Positions 5,901 through 9,147 of a stretch of DNA of 9,147 bases are shown here, one piece after another. Under the pieces are notes generated by a model that had not been told where the DNA came from, did no database searches, and saw nothing but the letters and a program-made list of their open reading frames with translations. How positions within the stretch are numbered: position 1 is the first letter of the stretch; each line of letters opens with the position of its first letter. The translations under genes were made by a program, and so were the position numbers. Source of the stretch: Thermoflexales bacterium (GTDB lineage Bacteria; Chloroflexota; Anaerolineae; Fen-1058); contig JADGQE010000141.1 in assembly GCA_017882055.1 (NCBI GenBank), forward strand, positions 1 to 9,147, given 5' to 3'.

Positions 5901-6441
5901 AATTGTAGTCGGCGATCATCCGGCCTTGCGTCGCAAGGCCAGGAAGATCGTCAAAGTGACCCCGGAAATTCGCAAATTGATCGAAGACCTGATCGAGACG
6001 ATGCGTGACGCGCCGGGTGTGGGCCTCGCCGCGCCGCAAGTGGCCGCCAATGAACGCTTGATCGTCGTCGAGTATGGCGAAGAGCCTGACGAACCGGCTG
6101 AGACCGCTGAGCCGATCAAGAAGAAATTGTATGTGGTGCTCAATCCGGAAATCGCGTGGGCGTCTGAAGAAACGGTTGTCGGTACCGAGGGCTGTTTGAG
6201 TGTTCCGGGTTGGCTCGGTGATGTCTCCCGGTATGAAGCCATCACTGTGAAAGGTCTGAATCGCGAAGGGCACAAGATCACCATCAAGGTGGAAGGTTGG
6301 CTGGCGCGTATTTTCCAGCACGAGATCGATCACCTGGATGGAATTCTGTACACCGCTAAGCTGGTCTCGCCCGATACGCTGCGGCGCGTCGTCGAGGGGC
6401 AAGAAGAGGCCGGCGACTTCAGGGCCGAAGCGATTGGCTAA
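5887..6441 (+). CDS. def: Peptide deformylase
   Basis: Removes the formyl group from the N-terminal methionine of new proteins; a metalloenzyme (Fe2+ or similar) acting at the ribosome exit. The 184 residues carry all three family motifs: GVGLAAPQ (44-51), EGCLS (101-105, Cys103 a metal ligand) and HEIDH (145-149, two His ligands and the catalytic Glu146). A short acidic insertion (EYGEEPDEPAETAEP, about 62-76) lies between motifs I and II. The ATG at 5887 is inside the end of the preceding gene (14-base overlap), with GGAGGAG about 10 bases upstream, so the two are probably translationally coupled. fmt, the usual def neighbour, is absent; an XRE regulator follows after 12 bases. Confidence 0.96.
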   Translation: MTVREIVVGDHPALRRKARKIVKVTPEIRKLIEDLIETMRDAPGVGLAAPQVAANERLIVVEYGEEPDEPAETAEPIKKKLYVVLNPEIAWASEETVVGTEGCLSVPGWLGDVSRYEAITVKGLNREGHKITIKVEGWLARIFQHEIDHLDGILYTAKLVSPDTLRRVVEGQEEAGDFRAEAIG

Positions 6442-6453
6442 GGAGTTAAGGTT

Positions 6454-6813
6454 ATGCCGACATTAGGGGTGCTGCTTAAACGCCAGCGCGATCGACATGG
6501 CTGGACACAGCAAGAAGTAGTGGAGCGGGCTCGTCTGGATCGCAGTTCCAGTTACATCTCGAGTCTCGAAACGGGCAAAACCAGCCCGTCGATTGAGGAG
6601 CTCGATGCGCTGGCGCGGCTGTTCGGCACGACGACGCTTGATCTACTTCGCGAGGTCACGGGCATTTCGCCCGATTGGGAGTTCGAACCTAATTCGGATC
6701 TATCGAAGTTGGTGACGTTGTATCAAGCGTTAGATGCGGTCGATAAGGAATCCGCTTTGGCTTACATGGAGTTCTTACTCGATCGGCAGCAACGTCAAGC
6801 GGTGAAAGGCTGA
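6454..6813 (+). CDS. XRE-family helix-turn-helix transcriptional regulator
   Basis: A 119-aa protein with a Cro/C1-type HTH at about residues 5-65: LGVLLKRQRDRHGWTQQEVVERA, then SSSYISSLETGKTSPSIEELDALARLFGTT, the classic recognition-helix region. The C-terminal half (WEFEPNSDLSKLVTLYQALDAVDKESALAYMEFLLDRQ) is helical and may dimerise or bind a partner; no ligand domain is recognised. AGGAG at 6441-6445, overlapping the def stop, is spaced 8 bases from the ATG, so it belongs to the def operon and is probably co-transcribed. Its targets cannot be read from the sequence; autoregulation of the operon is possible but unsupported. A terminator follows immediately. Confidence 0.9.
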   Translation: MPTLGVLLKRQRDRHGWTQQEVVERARLDRSSSYISSLETGKTSPSIEELDALARLFGTTTLDLLREVTGISPDWEFEPNSDLSKLVTLYQALDAVDKESALAYMEFLLDRQQRQAVKG

Positions 6814-6819
6814 AATGAA

Positions 6820-6854
6820 AAACTGGGTCTCTTGTTGAGGCCCGGTTTCTGTTT
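6820..6854. terminator. Bidirectional terminator between xre and dedA
   Basis: AAACTGGGTCTC (6820-6831) pairs over 12 bases with GAGGCCCGGTTT (6837-6848), using two G-U pairs, with a 5-base loop. The plus-strand tail is CTGTTTGG. The minus strand has a T5 run after the stem, so it can also stop dedA transcripts. Confidence 0.8.
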
Positions 6855-6868
6855 GGTCGTTTAGTCTT

Positions 6869-6955
6869 TACCACGAAGACACTACGGCACCAAGTTTTTA
6901 TGGATGTGGCGACGCCTTACTCAAGGATCTTAGTGTCTTTGTGTCTTAGTGGTTA
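6869..6955. repeat. Imperfect long inverted repeat (CCACGAAGACAC type)
   Basis: The left arm 6869-6894 (TACCACGAAGACACTACGG...) and the right arm 6929-6955 (reverse complement TAACCACTAAGACACAAAG...) match over about 25 bases with several differences; about 34 bases separate them. Each arm is itself built from short AAGACAC/AAGGCAC-like units. I have seen similar CCACGAAGGCAC sequences dispersed between genes of several phyla, so this is probably a dispersed repeat rather than a gene-specific signal. It lies between convergent xre and dedA. Confidence 0.6.
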
Positions 6956-6971
6956 AGAAATTGCGTTCGAT

Positions 6972-7640
6972 CTATTCTTCTGTGGGCGTAGCCGCCGGTT
7001 GGCGTCGAAGGCGGCGCATGATCTCCACCCGATTTTCTTTCCAGAGGTGAATCATCGTCGGCAGGGCCGAGATGAAGATGATGGCCACAATCAAGAGCAA
7101 GAAATACTTATCAAGCGTATCGGGATCAACTCTCGCGCCGAAGAAGGTGCCGATGCCGAAGCCCACCAGCGTCATGCCGACTGACCACAGCAGTCCACCG
7201 AAGAAATTCCAGATGAAGAAGGTGCGATATTGCATCTCGACACCGCCGGCCACGATGGGCGCAAAGGTGCGGATGAAGGGCATGAAGCGGGCGATGACGA
7301 TGGTCTTGCCGCCGTGCTTATCGTAGAAGGCTTTGGCGGCCAGCAGATTTTTGCGCTTGAAGAAACGCGAGTTCTCGCGATTGAAGATGCGCGGCCCGGC
7401 CTTCTTGCCGAACCAGTAGCCGACGTTGTCGCCCAGGATGGCCATGACCGGCAGGACGAGCAGCAAGAGCCACAGGTTCATAAAGGGCTGGCCCGTCGTC
7501 GCATCGACCTTCCAGGCGAGCAACCCGGCGGTGAGTAGTAAACTATCGCCGGGCAGAAAGAACCCAAAGAATAAGCCTGATTCGGCAAAGATAATGGCAA
7601 ACAGGCCGATATAGCCCACGGTTCTAATCAAATCTTCCAT
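6972..7640 (-). CDS. DedA (SNARE-associated/VTT) family membrane protein
   Basis: DedA proteins are inner-membrane proteins linked to lipid carrier translocation and membrane homeostasis. The 222-aa product matches in length and motifs: a re-entrant hydrophobic start with E20SGLFFGFFLPGDSLL, a membrane span (about 53-75) with the GDNVGYWFGKKAG motif (70-82), the signature ARFMPFIRTFAPIVAG (117-132), then spans at about 140-168 and 178-198 and a basic tail. The ATG at 7640 is chosen because AGAGG (7651-7655) lies 10 bases upstream and MEDLIRTVGYIGLF is a normal DedA start; the longer frame to 7730 would run through a hairpin and has no ribosome site. Monocistronic; converges on the def operon. 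Which DedA subgroup it belongs to cannot be told here. Confidence 0.92.
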   Translation of the reverse strand: MEDLIRTVGYIGLFAIIFAESGLFFGFFLPGDSLLLTAGLLAWKVDATTGQPFMNLWLLLLVLPVMAILGDNVGYWFGKKAGPRIFNRENSRFFKRKNLLAAKAFYDKHGGKTIVIARFMPFIRTFAPIVAGGVEMQYRTFFIWNFFGGLLWSVGMTLVGFGIGTFFGARVDPDTLDKYFLLLIVAIIFISALPTMIHLWKENRVEIMRRLRRQPAATPTEE

Positions 7641-7672
7641 GCTTAATGTTCCTCTCCGGTTGTGCTTATAGA

Positions 7673-7704
7673 AAAGACCCCGCTGATACACGAGCGAGGT
7701 CTTT
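7673..7704 (-). promoter_or_regulatory. Terminator-like hairpin in the dedA leader
   Basis: On the minus strand AAAGACC (7698-7704) pairs with GGTCTTT (7673-7679), with inner GCT/AGC, and the hairpin is followed by a T-rich TTTTCTAT. It lies just downstream of the inferred dedA promoter and about 33 bases before the start codon. It could attenuate dedA or stop transcripts arriving from vapBC. Confidence 0.5.
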
Positions 7705-7720
7705 CGTGTTGGATGTGCTG

Positions 7721-7749
7721 AGAATACCACAGATCAGGTGTCACGACAA
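7721..7749 (-). promoter_or_regulatory. Putative dedA promoter
   Basis: On the minus strand TTGTCG (7744-7749) and TATTCT (7721-7726) are separated by 17 bases. The -35 falls inside repeat module Y and the -10 just beyond its end, so the promoter seems to span the junction of the repeat with dedA-specific DNA. Confidence 0.4.
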
Positions 7750-7850
7750 GGCTGAGTACCTTCTTTACATTCATAAACGGGCAGGCACGAGTTAGACTTT
7801 CGTCAAAACATCAATCAGGCTTGGGCGTGGGCTTCTTCTTGCTGGATTCC
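7729..7850. repeat. Repeat module Y, left copy
   Basis: Aligns with 8977-9100 in the same orientation. Shared blocks include ACAGATCAGG, ACAAGGCTGA, CATTCATAAACGGG, AGTTAGACTTT and CATCAA, with a few substitutions and single-base indels between them. On the minus strand the module starts at the end of a Lys/Pro-rich reading frame (SSKKKPTPKPD, stop) and contains the heptamer GTCTAAC (7791-7797). No intact gene is present. Confidence 0.75.
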
Positions 7851-7883
7851 TTTTGAGATGGACGGCGCGGCCTGGTCGGCAGA

Positions 7884-7960
7884 CCATCACCCCTCGCACG
7901 ATCTACTCGTTAGCGCTTGCCGCCCCTGGGCTTCAGCCCCATCTTCCCCAACAGGTCAGG
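7884..7960. repeat. Repeat module X, left copy
   Basis: About 77 bases nearly identical to 8911-8986, roughly 90% by eye with one indel. Shared blocks are CCATCACCCCTCGCACGAT, CGTTAGCGCTT and TGGGCTTCAGCCCCATCTTC. On the minus strand it encodes a C terminus ending LLGKMGLKPRGGKR followed by TAA and a conserved 3' flank. Here X is separated from module Y, whereas on the right X and Y are joined. Confidence 0.8.
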
Positions 7961-8047
7961 CCGATCTTTCAACTGGGATCGCTCGCCAAAGACGGTGATG
8001 CGCGCGCCCCCGGCGGCCTCAAAGAGCGTGTGTCCGTCTCGACCAAT
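7910..8047 (-). pseudogene. Remnant of an unidentified gene, C-terminal end only
   Basis: Directly after the vapC stop, in another frame, 45 codons read to TAA at 7910-7912: GRDGHTLFEAAGGARITVFG, then ERSQLKDRPDLLGKMGLKPR and GGKR. The stretch has protein-like composition, but the frame is closed upstream by a TGA at 8048-8050 and no start with a ribosome site is seen. The last 15 residues recur in the right copy of module X (LLAKMGLKPRGGKR). The family is not recognised. It is best read as the tail of a gene cut off when vapBC arrived, though chance cannot be excluded. Confidence 0.4.
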
Positions 8048-8051
8048 TCAG

Positions 8052-8444
8052 TCAGCCGCTCTTGATGTAGGGCTGGATGGTTTGCACCCCCGGGATGAAA
8101 CTATAGTGTCTCTGGTTGAAAGTGTGCAGCGGCACGCCCAAAGCAACAGCGGTTTGGCCTATCAATACGTCCAATACCCCGGCAGTATGGCTCAAGCGAT
8201 ACGCCGCAAAGACTTCCAATGCCTGGTCGCAGTCCGTGGCGGAGGGCCAGACTACCCCATACGCCGCCAACTCGCGTTGCACTTTATCTTGTTCGGCCTT
8301 GTTGCGGCACCCTTGAATCAACTCCATCACGACATAGCCTGGCACGGCCAACTCTTCGTCCTCGTGCAAGGCATCGAACCAGCCTACCGCCGGGGGATGC
8401 TTGCGCAGCAGGTCTATCAGCACGTCGCTATCGAGCAAAATCAT
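8052..8444 (-). CDS. vapC: VapC-type PIN-domain toxin (ribonuclease)
   Basis: PIN-domain toxins are Mg2+-dependent endoribonucleases that stop translation when freed from their antitoxin. The 130-aa protein has the expected length and acidic residues: Asp5 (and Asp7) in MILLDSDVLIDLL, Glu41 in YVVMELIQG, Asp92 in GVLDVLIGQTAVALG, and the C-terminal NQRHYSFIPGVQTIQPY typical of VapC. The ATG at 8442-8444 overlaps the antitoxin stop as ATGA, the usual VapBC coupling. All key residues are present, so it is probably active. It ends with TGA at 8052-8054; a gene remnant and repeat modules follow. Confidence 0.93.
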   Translation of the reverse strand: MILLDSDVLIDLLRKHPPAVGWFDALHEDEELAVPGYVVMELIQGCRNKAEQDKVQRELAAYGVVWPSATDCDQALEVFAAYRLSHTAGVLDVLIGQTAVALGVPLHTFNQRHYSFIPGVQTIQPYIKSG

Positions 8445-8707
8445 AAGTGGACGTCTCCGCGCTGTTGAGACTGCTCTCGTAGCTGGCGCGCATAGACAGA
8501 ACTGTCGCCGAGATCATCACGATTCTGCCATAAGCCGATAACCCCCGACCGGCGTAAATGCCCGACGGTCAAACGAGCGCGCGGCGAAGGTGCCGCGGGT
8601 TGGAGGAACACGATGATCTCGACGATCTGGCCTTTCTTGTAGGGCAAGCCCGTGATCCGGACTTCTCCATCCCTTGCCAAGACTTGCTGCACCTGTAATG
8701 CTTCCAT
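8441..8707 (-). CDS. vapB: VapB-like antitoxin
   Basis: An 88-aa protein preceding vapC in the same operon with a 4-base ATGA overlap, as expected of an antitoxin. Residues 1-36 are beta-rich (MEALQVQQVLARDGEVRITGL, then PYKKGQIVEIIVFL), resembling a swapped-hairpin AbrB-like DNA-binding fold, though I cannot assign the family firmly. After a Pro-rich hinge, residues 46-80 (LTVGHLRRSGVIGLW, DDLGDSSVYARQLREQ) look like the toxin-binding region. The ATG at 8707 is chosen because GGAGG (8717-8721) is 9 bases upstream and MEALQVQQV is a natural start; an upstream in-frame ATG at 8758 lacks a comparable site. Antitoxin function rests mainly on position beside vapC. It may autoregulate the operon with VapC, as such pairs usually do. 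Confidence 0.85.
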   Translation of the reverse strand: MEALQVQQVLARDGEVRITGLPYKKGQIVEIIVFLQPAAPSPRARLTVGHLRRSGVIGLWQNRDDLGDSSVYARQLREQSQQRGDVHL

Positions 8708-8748
8708 CTTTCGGTACCTCCCAATTTGCTCTTTGCCGTGCCTAACCG

Positions 8749-8787
8749 CCGCACACACGTCAAATCACGCGTGGCATTGCGGTGCGG
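8749..8787 (-). promoter_or_regulatory. Hairpin in the vapBC leader
   Basis: CACACGT (8754-8760) can pair with ACGCGTG (8767-8773) across a 6-base loop on the transcribed strand, using one G-U pair; CCGCA (8749-8753) and TGCGG (8778-8782) can extend it after a bulge. It lies between the promoter and the ribosome binding site and might be an operator or an RNA structure. Confidence 0.35.
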
Positions 8788-8855
8788 AGCATCCCTCATC
8801 CTTGCTTCTTCGGAGCTGACACGTTGGAACGCTGGGGACTGGACAACTGCCACAT

Positions 8856-8884
8856 AGTATAGACCCACTGCCCGCCCGCGTCAA
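8856..8884 (-). promoter_or_regulatory. Putative vapBC promoter
   Basis: On the minus strand TTGACG (8879-8884) and TATACT (8856-8861) with exactly 17 bases between them: one mismatch in the -35 and one in the -10. It is the best promoter in the window. The leader would be about 140 bases long. No clear palindrome overlaps the core promoter. Confidence 0.7.
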
Positions 8885-8910
8885 CGCCGAAAAATTGTGA
8901 GAGGGGCAGC

Positions 8911-8986
8911 CCATCACCCCTCGCACGATGACGCGTTAGCGCTTCCCGCCTCTGGGCTTCAGCCCCATCTTCGCCAACAGATCAGG
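8911..8986. repeat. Repeat module X, right copy
   Basis: The second copy of the module at 7884-7960, in the same orientation, upstream of the vapBC promoter. On the minus strand a 27-codon frame starting at ATG in module Y reads through to LLAKMGLKPRGGKR and TAA (8936-8938). It is probably another degraded gene end rather than a functional peptide. It joins module Y directly at AACAGATCAGG. Confidence 0.8.
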
Positions 8987-9100
8987 CGTCACAACAAGGC
9001 TGAAACCCCTTGCAGCCATTCATAAACGGGTAGGTACAAGTTAGACTTTGGTGTCAACATCAAGTGCGACGTGGCTTCTTGTGCTCACTCTTGCGTGTGC
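8977..9100. repeat. Repeat module Y, right copy
   Basis: The second copy of the module at 7729-7850, sharing CATTCATAAACGGG and AGTTAGACTTT. The plus-strand heptamer GTTAGAC is at 9040-9046, about 1.25 kb from its left counterpart (7791-7797). On the minus strand it follows a Lys/Arg-rich frame ending KSEHKKPRRT and TGA. From here to the right edge (9147) I see no supportable gene. Confidence 0.75.
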
Positions 9101-9147
9101 CACCCACCACGATGCCAACCGTCAAAACTGATGCTCAACTCACGCAG

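Noticed and set aside
5719..6402. 227-codon minus-strand frame opposite def
   Set aside because: The plus strand holds all deformylase motifs; the antisense frame is a codon-bias shadow.
7917..8468. 183-codon + strand frame across vapC
   Set aside because: It is antisense to VapC, which has complete PIN residues, a ribosome-coupled start and operon context.
8569..8868. 99-codon minus-strand frame overlapping vapB in another frame
   Set aside because: It begins at the inferred vapBC -10 and runs out of frame through vapB; Arg/Ser-rich with no domain.
9085..9147. Partial minus-strand frame at the right edge (20 residues)
   Set aside because: Too short to judge, and a second overlapping frame is equally open; no conserved motif is visible.
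1..9147. CRISPR arrays, tRNA or rRNA genes and transposase genes
   Set aside because: No regularly spaced identical repeats, no cloverleaf-like gene, no rRNA-like sequence and no transposase motif was seen on either strand.

Overview
The window looks like the chromosomal origin region of a moderately high-GC bacterium. The DnaA sequence, a cNMP-binding/bacterial-PH fusion protein, a TTG start and K/R-rich gene tails make me think of Chloroflexota (Anaerolineae-like). That placement is inference from protein style, not a database match.

Layout, left to right. The 3' end of urocanate hydratase (hutU, +) enters from the left edge and converges on rmlB (dTDP-glucose 4,6-dehydratase, -). A hairpin between them has a T-tract on the minus strand. 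rmlB and dnaA (+) diverge from a region with a recognisable sigma-70-type promoter for each, and a DnaA-box cluster lies on the rmlB side. dnaA ends at a strong terminator. The next ~630 bp is gene-free and has the anatomy of oriC: several DnaA boxes, then two closely spaced boxes, a short GC-rich spacer, five perfect CTA trinucleotides and an AT-rich stretch. This matches the DnaA-box/DnaA-trio unwinding module described for Bacillus-type origins. With boxes on both sides of dnaA, the origin looks bipartite.

Right of oriC a compact + strand operon encodes a 572-aa cNMP-binding/double TM-PH membrane protein, peptide deformylase (overlapping by 14 nt) and a small XRE-type regulator (12 nt gap). 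It ends at a bidirectional terminator beside an imperfect long inverted repeat. A DedA/SNARE-associated family membrane protein (-) converges on it.

The right quarter (about 7.7-9.15 kb) is accessory in character. A VapBC-type toxin-antitoxin pair (-) with a near-consensus promoter and an ATGA stop/start overlap is flanked on both sides by diverged direct copies of two repeat modules. On the minus strand these modules coincide with the 3' ends of degraded reading frames, including a 45-codon remnant directly downstream of vapC. This suggests past duplication or cassette-like rearrangement.

Functionally, the window combines replication initiation, N-terminal protein maturation, membrane proteins of uncertain role, a sugar-nucleotide enzyme and histidine catabolism. 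Only the cNMP-PH/def/xre genes and vapBC look like true operons.
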